From Flavobacterium hibisci (GTDB taxonomy: Bacteria; Bacteroidota; Bacteroidia; Flavobacteriales; Flavobacteriaceae), in assembly GCF_020026925.1 (NCBI RefSeq), contig NZ_JAIQDW010000012.1:62001-126000 (forward strand): a stretch of DNA of 64,000 nucleotides, read 5' to 3'. Both the position numbers and the translations under genes were made by a program. Shown in pieces: positions 18,092 through 26,046 of this stretch. The number at the start of each line of letters is the position of its first letter. The stretch's first letter is position 1. The notes below the pieces were generated by a model, which was not told the origin of the DNA, ran no database searches, and saw only the letters and a program-made list of their open reading frames with translations.

Positions 18092-18712
18092 ATGACAAAA
18101 ACATTAGTAATAAATTACACCCCTAGAAAAGGCTCTTACACCAAAATTTTATTTGATGAGTTTGTGGAACTGGCAAAAGGAAAAACAGAAATGAAACATT
18201 TAAATTTAACTGAAACCCCACCAGAATTATTATTAGAGAAAAATTTGAATTTAATAATGGAATGGAACATGGGTAAAAGAGACTTTTCGGAGACAGAACT
18301 CTTAACGCTGTCTAATCATCACAAACTTATAGAGGAAGTTATTGCAGCTGATAATATTGTATTGGCTTTTCCAATTTACAATTTTTCAATGCCGGCAACA
18401 GTAAAGGCCTGGGTAGATGCTATTGTGGTTAGTGATAAGACATTTTCTTTTAGCCCTGAAACAGGTTTTAGCGGTCTTTGTAAAGATAAAAAAGCTTTAT
18501 CAATAGTAGTTAGTGGATTCGATTATAATAATTCCGGTACTATCAGGGAATTTGCTTCCTCTACACTAAAACAAAATTTTGATTTTATGGGCATCTCTTC
18601 AGAACAGATTTCGGCTTTTGGGGTTGACCAAAACAGAGACCAATTAGATTCAATTCTTGAAAAGGCGAAACTGGAAATAAAAACTTTGATTGACAGATGG
18701 TTTCCAAGTTAA
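18092..18712 (+). CDS. FMN-dependent NAD(P)H oxidoreductase (azoreductase/flavodoxin-like fold)
   Basis: This 206-residue protein belongs to the AzoR/AcpD-like flavodoxin-fold oxidoreductases. The flavin-phosphate loop is at the N-terminus (INYTPRKGSYTK, residues ~7-18). The signature FPIYNFSMPATVKAWVDAIV is near residues 94-113, and SGFDYNN continues the fold. Relatives reduce quinones, azo dyes or nitroaromatics with NAD(P)H in the cytosol. The divergent LysR gene probably controls it in response to such a compound. A strong hairpin follows. Confidence 0.88.
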   Translation: MTKTLVINYTPRKGSYTKILFDEFVELAKGKTEMKHLNLTETPPELLLEKNLNLIMEWNMGKRDFSETELLTLSNHHKLIEEVIAADNIVLAFPIYNFSMPATVKAWVDAIVVSDKTFSFSPETGFSGLCKDKKALSIVVSGFDYNNSGTIREFASSTLKQNFDFMGISSEQISAFGVDQNRDQLDSILEKAKLEIKTLIDRWFPS

Positions 18713-18735
18713 TCCTGCTATTTCAGTATCCCGCT

Positions 18736-18774
18736 CTCCATCTGGTGCTCGTTGCAAAGAAGCACCAGATGGAG
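18736..18774. repeat. Perfect 14-bp hairpin containing the right 16-bp flanking repeat
   Basis: CTCCATCTGGTGCT (18736-18749) pairs perfectly with AGCACCAGATGGAG (18761-18774) over an 11-base loop. Bases 18738-18753 are the exact reverse complement of 17054-17069. It may also terminate the oxidoreductase transcript, although its T-run is weak. Confidence 0.85.
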
Positions 18775-18783
18775 ATTTTCTAT

Positions 18784-19170
18784 TCATGATTTGTTTTCTG
18801 CTTCATGAAATTCTTTAAGTATTTTTAAATTTTCACTATAAAAATAGTTGTAGTTTGCTATTACTTCTTCTTCATTTTTTTGAATTGTTAGTTCTCCAGT
18901 TTCAATGCTTTTTACTTGTTTGAGGGAAATACATTCGTTTTCTAAATAAATTGATTTAGTGTCAAAAGTGATTTTTTTAAATTTTAATATCTTTTTTATA
19001 AATACAAAATACAAAAAGATATTCAAGCCTAAACAAGTCAAAATTGCACTCATTTCATTTATAATTACACTGTAAATTAGAAAACCCAGGAATCCAATTC
19101 CGATTATATAAATTACATAAACAAAAACTTCGCCTAAAGTTGAAGTTAAATTATATTTTTTCGATATCAT
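18784..19170 (-). CDS. Hypothetical two-helix membrane protein
   Basis: These 128 residues have two hydrophobic helices (~14-37 and ~41-58), then a cytosolic domain of about 70 residues with a beta-rich, PH-like pattern (KITFDTKSIYLENECISLKQVKSIETG). No family can be named securely. It is one of the accessory minus-strand genes, placed between the flanking hairpin and another palindromic spacer. Confidence 0.65.
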   Translation of the reverse strand: MISKKYNLTSTLGEVFVYVIYIIGIGFLGFLIYSVIINEMSAILTCLGLNIFLYFVFIKKILKFKKITFDTKSIYLENECISLKQVKSIETGELTIQKNEEEVIANYNYFYSENLKILKEFHEAENKS

Positions 19171-19223
19171 TCTGCTTTTGTGAATTTTCTTTTAGTGGTA
19201 AATTTTCTCCTAAACTAGGATAG

Positions 19224-19354
19224 AACGTTAGGACGCTTCACGACGTTGCCGATAAGCGGATTGAGTTCTCTCTGCCAAGATAAAACTTTCTTTGTGAAAA
19301 CAAACGTCAACTTACCGAAATCTCGGCAATATCGATGAAACCGCAGTTGTACGC
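19224..19354. repeat. Imperfect palindromic spacer
   Basis: The left half contains AACGTTAGGACGC and CGACGTTGCCGATAAGCGG. The right half contains CCGAAATCTCGGCAATATCG and GCAGTTGTACGC. The two halves pair imperfectly. The same edge motifs (AACGTT on the left, GTTGTAC on the right) recur in the spacer at 20215-20356. Confidence 0.6.
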
Positions 19355-19356
19355 AG

Positions 19357-20166
19357 TTATTCTCGCATTATTCTTTTATGATAAATATGCTGAAAATTTT
19401 CAAAATGGGTTTTAACTTTTTCAATAGTTTCATGCTTCAAATTCGGGTTGAAATATCCTTTTCCAAAATCTGAGAATTTAACTGAACAGCTATCCATTAC
19501 ATATTCACCCATTGTGTTTTTACTTAATCCAAAGCACAAAAGATTCACATACTTTGGGACATCTGTTGAAATTAATCTTTTCATTTGCTGATCAGCAGAA
19601 TACCACTGAAAAGTATCCATTTTGACTTTGACAAGATAATCTTCTAATGTTTTACCTTTAGCAATTTTTTCATCACCATTTGCTGGAATTGTACAAAAAT
19701 CTATTTCCCATTTTTCATGGTTGAGTAGAGGTTCTGTCATTGAAATATGCATCAATCCTACAAAAGGAAATCCATCACTAATCAAACCTTTCAATTGAGT
19801 TAATCCTAATGAATTTGCATTTCTTTGTGGCTTTGCTCTTGTAGGTCTTACAATTTTAACTTCGCATGCACCTGTTCTTTCGAAGAGTATTTTTTCTTTC
19901 GTGAACGGAATAATTACCAAATCAAAATCTCCAGGTTTTTCATTTTTATCAAAACCTAAATCCTGACGCAAGACATTTGTCGCTATATATAAGCCCTTTA
20001 TTTCTAGATACTCCTGAATTTCTAAATCTGGAGCTACAATGGAATGTAAATGTCTTAAATCGTAAAACTTACCATCTTTCCAGTTTATTAAGACATCAAT
20101 TGCATCCTTTTCCTCTAATTCGAGTTTTTCTCTATCAAAACTTTCTTGGTAATTTTCATGATTCAT
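19357..20166 (-). CDS. Hypothetical protein, possible PD-(D/E)xK nuclease-fold protein
   Basis: This 269-residue soluble protein was not recognised by overall sequence. It contains a plausible PD-(D/E)xK core: Asp80/Asp82 in GDFDLVIIPF, then Glu102-x-Lys104 in ACEVKIVRP, with hydrophobic strands around both. That pattern is typical of restriction-like nucleases and related repair or defence proteins, but it is short and can occur by chance. No methyltransferase or helicase lies beside it. It is flanked on both sides by imperfect palindromic spacers of the same style. Confidence 0.6.
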   Translation of the reverse strand: MNHENYQESFDREKLELEEKDAIDVLINWKDGKFYDLRHLHSIVAPDLEIQEYLEIKGLYIATNVLRQDLGFDKNEKPGDFDLVIIPFTKEKILFERTGACEVKIVRPTRAKPQRNANSLGLTQLKGLISDGFPFVGLMHISMTEPLLNHEKWEIDFCTIPANGDEKIAKGKTLEDYLVKVKMDTFQWYSADQQMKRLISTDVPKYVNLLCFGLSKNTMGEYVMDSCSVKFSDFGKGYFNPNLKHETIEKVKTHFENFQHIYHKRIMRE

Positions 20167-20214
20167 TACAGGTAAATTTATTTCGAAATATTCTGAAGCG
20201 TCTTTATAATTATT

Positions 20215-20356
20215 GCCAACGTTCCGGCGCTTGGCGAGGTTGCGAGCTTCGGAACTGATTATTTTCTGTTAAACATAAAATTTTCTTGCGAAATCTAAAC
20301 GTGAATTTACCACAAAATTCGCAATCTTGCCAAACGCATGTTGTACCTCGTTGTTT
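20215..20356. repeat. Imperfect palindromic spacer
   Basis: CTTGGCGAGGTTGCGA on the left (within 20230-20246) matches the reverse complement of the right half (TCGCAATCTTGCCAAA, 20319-20334) with three transitions. The edges carry AACGTT and GTTGTAC, as in the preceding spacer. It separates the 19357 and 20429 genes. Confidence 0.7.
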
Positions 20357-20428
20357 TATTTAGTTTGATTTTTTTGTCAATTTATTTTGGGATTGTATAA
20401 AAAAACCGCTAATAATGATAGCGGTTAG

Positions 20429-21091
20429 TTATTTTGTTTTTAAGACTATTAAGTCAAAATACATTAATCTTGTGTGTAAATTTTCATTTAAAATAGGTTT
20501 TAAACTTAATTTTTTTCTAAAAAAGTTAATAATTTTTTCTCTTTTTGAAAGATTAAGTTTTAATCCGGCATATATTTTTTCTTCGTCCTCATTATCAAAT
20601 AAAAATTCAAAACCATTTCTTTTGTAATAATTTATAGGTTTTTCTTTATTATATGCATCAACAACAATATATCTACAACCTGTTTTGTTTTTATCATTAA
20701 TAAACCAATATTTTATGAAGTCCATGCATTCATCTCCAGCTCTTTTATCTCTGTAATTTACATCGACACCTAATCTGCCGATTAAAACTGCAGGGTAAGA
20801 ACGCATTTTCTTTTTTTGAGGTATTTTACGTTCTAATTTGTTTTTCTTAGGTTTAGGAATAAAATTTGTTTTAATGCTGTCATTTGAAACAGAAAAAGAA
20901 CAAACTATTGTTGATGGGTCAGAAATTAACGTAAAACAATAACTTTTCCCAAGTAGTTTTTGTGAATATGCTTCACAATCATTACTGAAAAAATCATCTA
21001 AATCATTGTCGCCACAAGAAAAAGATTTACAAGATTCTAAAAGTACTTGGTTTAAAGGGACAAGTGTGCATTCGTCTGCGAGAAACCCCAA
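20429..21091 (-). CDS. GNAT-family N-acetyltransferase, toxin-like
   Basis: This 220-residue GNAT-fold protein starts at TTG (21091), the only usual start codon in the frame. Near the N-terminus it has KSFSCGDNDLDDFFSND, the F-x-C-G-x-x-x-L-D-x-F pattern seen in acetyltransferase toxins that modify aminoacyl-tRNA. The core has IGRLGVDVNYRDKRAGDECMDF (acetyl-CoA site) and a C-terminal NYYKRNGFEFL motif with the usual catalytic tyrosine region. A 40-residue basic tail extends past the fold. It follows a 51-residue gene by 11 bases. A toxin role is inferred from motif and pairing. Confidence 0.8.
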   Translation of the reverse strand: MGFLADECTLVPLNQVLLESCKSFSCGDNDLDDFFSNDCEAYSQKLLGKSYCFTLISDPSTIVCSFSVSNDSIKTNFIPKPKKNKLERKIPQKKKMRSYPAVLIGRLGVDVNYRDKRAGDECMDFIKYWFINDKNKTGCRYIVVDAYNKEKPINYYKRNGFEFLFDNEDEEKIYAGLKLNLSKREKIINFFRKKLSLKPILNENLHTRLMYFDLIVLKTK

Positions 21092-21102
21092 ATTTAAAAT
21101 GC

Positions 21103-21258
21103 TTAAAGGTTAGCTTTCTCAAGTATTTTCTTAGCAACAGCAGACTGAGCAGAAAAATCAACAGTGTGTTTTTTCGCTATAGCATCTTCAGCTTTCTTAT
21201 TAAAGACTGAAGCTATTTTACCTTTAAGAACTGGTATTTGTCTAATTGCAATTGCCAT
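21103..21258 (-). CDS. 51-residue protein, candidate antitoxin of the GNAT pair
   Basis: This short minus-strand frame (ATG at 21258, stop at 21103) encodes MAIAIRQIPVLKGKIASVFN.. and ends ..AVAKKILEKANL. It is lysine-rich and probably helical. It directly precedes the GNAT gene with 11 bases between and has a good promoter upstream. It is smaller than the usual ribbon-helix-helix antitoxins of GNAT toxins, so homology is not assumed. It could bind the GNAT as an accessory subunit. Codon composition and spacing support a real gene. Confidence 0.65.
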   Translation of the reverse strand: MAIAIRQIPVLKGKIASVFNKKAEDAIAKKHTVDFSAQSAVAKKILEKANL

Positions 21259-21275
21259 TATAAATTAATTTTATA

Positions 21276-21307
21276 CAAAAGTAAAAACAAAGAGAGTTTA
21301 ATAGCAA
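21276..21307 (-). promoter_or_regulatory. Candidate promoter of the 51-aa/GNAT operon
   Basis: Minus-strand TACTTTTG (21283-21276) fits TAnnTTTG, with TTG 21 bases upstream (21307-21305). The leader would be about 15 bases. Confidence 0.5.
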
Positions 21308-21420
21308 TATAATCGATATTATTTATTGATCAAGAACTGCATCTGTAATTGGTTTAATCTATTTGATTCTTTGTTTTTAGAGGGGTGCTTTTTTTTTTTT
21401 GAGGTACAACTTATTTATAT

Positions 21421-21662
21421 ACGAACAAACATTCGCCTATCTACCCAAATTTAGGTGTATATACGAACGTTTGTTTCGTATTATTTCTTCCAAATATAAA
21501 AAATAAATAATCTCAACCTTACAAAAATGTTCTTCTGCCAGCGTGAAGGATGGGAGCAGGTTACCGAAGTAACGAGTACAGCCTGACAGCATCCTGATAA
21601 AAGGGCGAATAATCGTTATGTTGATCTTTCCCTTTTATCGGGATGGTGGCACGCCCAAAAGC
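21421..21662. repeat. 235-bp structured repeat, copy 2, with extra left arm
   Basis: This copy matches 16809-17045. The GTTAC-CGAA-GTAAC hairpin (21560-21573) is conserved, and the long stem is ATCCTGATAAAAGGGC (21591-21606) / TCCCTTTTATCGGGAT (21629-21644). An extra ACGAACAAAC at 21421-21430 lets its left end pair with GTTTGTTTCGT near 21469-21479. Its right edge abuts the stop codon of the adhesin gene. Confidence 0.85.
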
Positions 21663-24600
21663 TTATCGTTTCATGCTAAAATGTGCCCTGAAAACCTGAG
21701 GAGTTCCGTTTAGGGTATAAAAAACCTGAAACCAGTAGTCGGTAGAGGGAAGCAGATCGCCATTGTACTTACCGTCCCAGCCGGCACCGGAAGGTTTTAT
21801 CTGTTTGATGGTTTTTCCGTAGCGGTCGAAGATATTGATGACGGCATCGGGCTGAAAAGCGAGATCGGGAATGTTCCAGGTGTCATTGTATCCGTCGTTG
21901 TTGGGAGTGAAAAATTTAGGGTATTTGAGTACATTGATAATGAGAATCTGGTCGTCGCAGTTTCCTTTGACATCTCGTACTGTGATAACATGCTCTCCGG
22001 AAGCAACATCATAAAATACATTGCTGGTTTGAAAACTGCCGTCATCGAGCTGATATTCATAGGTTCCAAAACCATTGTGCAGTGTTACGGTAACATCGGT
22101 ATTTTCCCGAAAGGAGTCGGTCATGTTTATACTTGCAACTGCAGGACTTGATTTTTCGACGATAATCGTAGCCGGATTGTACCCACAATCATCACCAACA
22201 TCGGGTGTGTTTTTGGTGATTTGAAGGGTATAAGTTCCATCTTTGGCAGCGGTATAATTCGGACCTGTGCCTACTTTATTGCCGGCTAGATACCAGTCAA
22301 CAGTGTAAATGGCAGGATTAAGTCCTGACCTTAATTCCGCCGAACGAAGCGTGGTTCCCGTCTGGAAATCAACACAGATAATTTCGTTTGGTAATACCAG
22401 ATTTTTCAAAGGATATACTGTGATATTAAAATCGTCCTGAGCCGTACAATTGGGGTTTGTTGGAGATGCGGCGTAAATATAGATTTGCTGACTGGCAGTT
22501 ATTTGCTGCCCGGATGAATAGCGCGTTCCGGTTGCATTTGGCCCGCTGTAATAATTTCCAACAGATAAAGGCGGTAATGTATAGCTTCCGCAAATGGCAA
22601 CATCTGGAGCGCTTGCGATTACAGGAGTTGCAGAAATGTTGACTAAAAAAATCTTTTCGCTTGTGCAGGTCAGTCGGTTACCGGAAACGGCATAAACATA
22701 TATTCTTTGTGAGCTTGTTAAAACAGTTCCCGCCGGAATAGCAGTGCCTTTTCCTCCGGGCTGTGGGTAATAATTACCTAATTGCAAGGGTGGCAGGGTG
22801 TAGCTGTCGCAAGCATTAACATCGGCAAAGGTACCAACATCTATTCCGTTGTAATTCACCCTGAAAAAAGTTTCATTACTGCAGCTTGTAAAATCGGCCC
22901 ATTCATTATAGATGTAAATTGTTTGATTGGTGTTGATGAGTGTTCCTTCGGGGATTTGGGTTCCCTGGCCATGCGGACCTCCGGTTGCAGTGAAGTATTT
23001 TCCGTTTTTCAATACAGGAAGTTTAAAGGCGTTACAGGTTACCACATCTGTAAAACTATCGACCAGAGGACGTTTTCTGATTTCGACCACAAAACTATGT
23101 TCATTGGTACACTCAGGGCCAACTGCATAAATATAAATGGTCTGGGTTGAGGTAATCACATCCCCGGCTTTTAATGCGGTTCCTCCGCCGTTTGTTTTGG
23201 TATAATATTTTCCGTTTACCAAAGGAGGCAGGACATAACGCTCGCATTCCAGTCTATTGGGCGGTGTATCTACTAATGGCAGTGTTTTGATGGTAATTTC
23301 ATAATTTAGGTTGTCAGTACAATTAGGAGAGGTTGTAGTATTGGCATAATAATACACGGTTTGCGAAGTAGTAATGTTGGTTCCAGCCGGAATATTTCGA
23401 CCCTGTCCGGCCGGGGCAGTGTAATAACCACCCACAGCAACGGGAGGTAAAATATAATTTCCGCATCTGGTAACTGGAACAAAAACGGACGAATTAATGA
23501 TTTCGATTCTAAAGGAATATTCATTGGTGCATCTTCCGTCATTTGCAAAAACAAATACCATCTGGCTAGTTGTTACATTAGTTCCGGCATTTAAACGAGT
23601 TCCTTTACCTCCTGTTGCCGTGTAATAATTCCCATTTACTAAAGGAGGCAGAATATAAGAGTTACAGGTTACCACATTGCCGGGTTTATCGACTATAGGC
23701 AAAGGATAAACAATAAATGATAACGCTTCATCACGACAAACTGTTCCATTAATTCTGGCATAATAATAAATAGTCTGACTTGTGGTATAAATTGTTCCTG
23801 CAGGAATAGCATTTCCCTGTCCTCCGGGAGCAGTAAAAAAACCACCAGCAGCTACACGAGGAACTGTATATTGACCGCAGGCTTCTTTTTTAAAACTAAG
23901 TTCGTATATCAGAATTACATTAAAAGAAGTCTCATTGGTACAACCGTTGGCTGCAGATCTGTTGAAAATATAGTAGGCACCACTTTTGGTAATAATATCT
24001 CCAGGATTCAGTTTAGCACCTGTTCCATTTGGTCCCGTATAATATTCCCCAGATGTAATTGGTAGTAAAGTGTAGCTGTTGCAGGCTACTACATCCGGAA
24101 TATCATCTACTGTTGGAAGAGAAAAAATGTTTATATTAAAATTGACCGTAGCATAACAAACCGAACTCGAAATGTTTTCAACCCGCACCCAAATCGTTTG
24201 TGGTGTTTGTGCTGTGGAAGTGTTGAAAGCCTTTGGATCTGCTATGTTATTCGTTGCACTGTTTGCGGCTGTCTGGCTGGTGTAATATCTGATTTTGTAA
24301 TCCGAAGGGTTCTGCCCATTTAGTATGGTACTTTCCTGAGTAGTTAAATCTACAATGACTCTTCCGGAAATGTTGTTGCAAACGTTAATGTCAGAAGGTT
24401 TTACAATATTGATAGCAGGTGTTACCAGCAAATTGAAAGAGATTAAGTTGTTACAGAAAAAGCTATTGTTGTTTACCGGTACGGCTTTTATATAAATAGT
24501 CTGGTTTCCTGAACTTGTAAAAGAGTTTAACTGATTCTGAGGAATCGCAGGACCGTTTGCATTGGCTGCCGCTAAAGAATCAAAATAATAAATGGCATAT

Positions 24601-25718
24601 TTAGCAGGGTCAACCCCCAAAGCAGCTATATTATTTTGTGTTAAATCATATTGATATACGCCATTTGTATTGTAGCAGGCGATTAAATCTTTGGGAGTTT
24701 TAACGACCAAATCTTTAATCACTACTTCATCTTTGATCACACAGCCTGAAAGTGTTGCTGTAAGTCCGTATATTCCGGCTCTGTTAAGCGTAAGGGAGCT
24801 GCTTGTTTCCCCGGGAATTACAGCTCCGTTGAGAGTCCACACATAATCATAATTGCCCACAAGTCCAGATTGCAGTGTGATAGTTTCTCCCTCGCAAATA
24901 ATTCTGTCAGGACCTAAATCCATTGTCGTTATAAAACTGCCTCCTTTTATAAAAACTGCCGAATCATAATTACTGTCGTTATAATCGCCAATGGCGAGTT
25001 TTATGCTGTATGTCCGATTTGGAATCACAGATGAAGAAGCTTTCAAAACTTTGGTTTCCCCTCTCATATTGATGGCCGAAACTGTGGGATTGGTTACATT
25101 ATAACGGTCAAATAAATTGGCATTGGCAGACAAACAGGCAGAATTGTACTGCTGATCCCGAATGTTTTTAACGGAAACGGGTGTTGTTGTGCCCGGGACT
25201 ACAGCAAGATTTTTAGAAATTCCCGTTGTTAAATCGGTCAGGATAAAGGCAAAAACATCACTAAAGCCGCATTGAAATTCGCCATATTCATTCGAAGCAA
25301 AAAGAAAATCAAAACTAAAATTACTCGACAAAGGGGTGAAATCAAACTGAAGATAACTCACATCGGTAACAGGAACAATTTGACCATTCTCATTGCTAAT
25401 ATTCTGCAAATCGGCATCATTATTATTATTTAACCGACTGCTTTCATTCAAGCCTGTATAAGATCCTTCAGTATGTTTGGCAATACCGTTCCGAATAATA
25501 ATTCCGTTTGTAATGGGAAAATTAGGATTGGTATTGGTAAATTTTCCAATGCCCAGCCGTGATGAGAATTTGAAATTGCTTTCACTGGCACAGGCATTTT
25601 GCATCAGCTCTTGCCGAACCAGTTCCGGTATAGCCAAAGTTGTAGTGTCAACTATGATTCCCTGTGATGAAGATATAGCCGAATAAAATAATAAAAATAG
25701 AAGTAGAGCAGATCTCAT
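21663..25718 (-). CDS. Very large secreted adhesin-like protein, T9SS type B sorting domain
   Basis: These 1351 residues begin with a signal peptide and an N-terminal choice-of-anchor-L-like domain (IIRNGIAKHTEG, FLFASNEYGEFQCGFSDVFAF). Ig/PKD-like modules follow. Then come eight tandem units of about 70-80 residues with the pattern C-x-x-Y-x-LPPL..GNYYT..GG.GT..AGT..T.SQTIYIYA. The C-terminus is the gliding-motility type B T9SS sorting domain (FFTPNNDGYNDTWNI.., YGKTIKQI.., ..GWDGKYNG..). It is expected to be exported through the outer membrane and held on the surface, probably for adhesion. The ligand is unknown. It is monocistronic. Confidence 0.93.
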   Translation of the reverse strand: MRSALLLFLLFYSAISSSQGIIVDTTTLAIPELVRQELMQNACASESNFKFSSRLGIGKFTNTNPNFPITNGIIIRNGIAKHTEGSYTGLNESSRLNNNNDADLQNISNENGQIVPVTDVSYLQFDFTPLSSNFSFDFLFASNEYGEFQCGFSDVFAFILTDLTTGISKNLAVVPGTTTPVSVKNIRDQQYNSACLSANANLFDRYNVTNPTVSAINMRGETKVLKASSSVIPNRTYSIKLAIGDYNDSNYDSAVFIKGGSFITTMDLGPDRIICEGETITLQSGLVGNYDYVWTLNGAVIPGETSSSLTLNRAGIYGLTATLSGCVIKDEVVIKDLVVKTPKDLIACYNTNGVYQYDLTQNNIAALGVDPAKYAIYYFDSLAAANANGPAIPQNQLNSFTSSGNQTIYIKAVPVNNNSFFCNNLISFNLLVTPAINIVKPSDINVCNNISGRVIVDLTTQESTILNGQNPSDYKIRYYTSQTAANSATNNIADPKAFNTSTAQTPQTIWVRVENISSSVCYATVNFNINIFSLPTVDDIPDVVACNSYTLLPITSGEYYTGPNGTGAKLNPGDIITKSGAYYIFNRSAANGCTNETSFNVILIYELSFKKEACGQYTVPRVAAGGFFTAPGGQGNAIPAGTIYTTSQTIYYYARINGTVCRDEALSFIVYPLPIVDKPGNVVTCNSYILPPLVNGNYYTATGGKGTRLNAGTNVTTSQMVFVFANDGRCTNEYSFRIEIINSSVFVPVTRCGNYILPPVAVGGYYTAPAGQGRNIPAGTNITTSQTVYYYANTTTSPNCTDNLNYEITIKTLPLVDTPPNRLECERYVLPPLVNGKYYTKTNGGGTALKAGDVITSTQTIYIYAVGPECTNEHSFVVEIRKRPLVDSFTDVVTCNAFKLPVLKNGKYFTATGGPHGQGTQIPEGTLINTNQTIYIYNEWADFTSCSNETFFRVNYNGIDVGTFADVNACDSYTLPPLQLGNYYPQPGGKGTAIPAGTVLTSSQRIYVYAVSGNRLTCTSEKIFLVNISATPVIASAPDVAICGSYTLPPLSVGNYYSGPNATGTRYSSGQQITASQQIYIYAASPTNPNCTAQDDFNITVYPLKNLVLPNEIICVDFQTGTTLRSAELRSGLNPAIYTVDWYLAGNKVGTGPNYTAAKDGTYTLQITKNTPDVGDDCGYNPATIIVEKSSPAVASINMTDSFRENTDVTVTLHNGFGTYEYQLDDGSFQTSNVFYDVASGEHVITVRDVKGNCDDQILIINVLKYPKFFTPNNDGYNDTWNIPDLAFQPDAVINIFDRYGKTIKQIKPSGAGWDGKYNGDLLPSTDYWFQVFYTLNGTPQVFRAHFSMKR

Positions 25719-25944
25719 AATTCATAATTTTATTAGTTGTGCTACTTAAAGTTACGAAATTATTTCTTTTTAATGTTATGATTGTCAGTATTTTATAATT
25801 TCGCTATTGATTTCAGAAAAACAGTTCTGATTTGGTTTTGCTAAAAATGGAATGGCAAACGATTCCCTGTAAAGGTGGACTGTGCCACATCTAATCTTTT
25901 ATTGTGATTAGAGGGTTTTAGAGGCACGACTGTGCGTCTCTACG

Positions 25945-25981
25945 GCAGGAAATAAAAAAATATTTATTTTTTATTTCCTGC
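25945..25981. repeat. Perfect 15-bp inverted repeat
   Basis: GCAGGAAATAAAAAA (25945-25959) pairs with TTTTTTATTTCCTGC (25967-25981). It could act as a transcription barrier between the divergent genes. Confidence 0.7.
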
Positions 25982-26008
25982 TGACAAACTGTTGTCACCG
26001 ACCCTCGA

Positions 26009-26016
26009 TAATTTTG
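26009..26016 (+). promoter_or_regulatory. Candidate -7 element of the dinB-like pair
   Basis: TAATTTTG fits TAnnTTTG 30 bases before the ATG at 26047. A TTG at 25992-25994 is closer than usual. Confidence 0.35.
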
Positions 26017-26046
26017 AAGTGTTAAACAAATTAAAACTTTAAAATC

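Larger units (their letters stand above)
25719..26046. other. Intergenic region with a strong AT-rich hairpin
   Basis: About 330 bases between the divergent adhesin and DinB genes. It holds a perfect 15-bp hairpin (25945-25959 with 25967-25981) and a small GAGGCACGACTGTGCGTCTC dyad (25921-25940). No gene is apparent. Confidence 0.5.

Noticed and set aside
15390-20356. Classical integron with attC sites
   Set aside because: No integrase is in the window and the GTTRRRY/RYYYAAC core boxes were not found; kept only as a cassette-like array.
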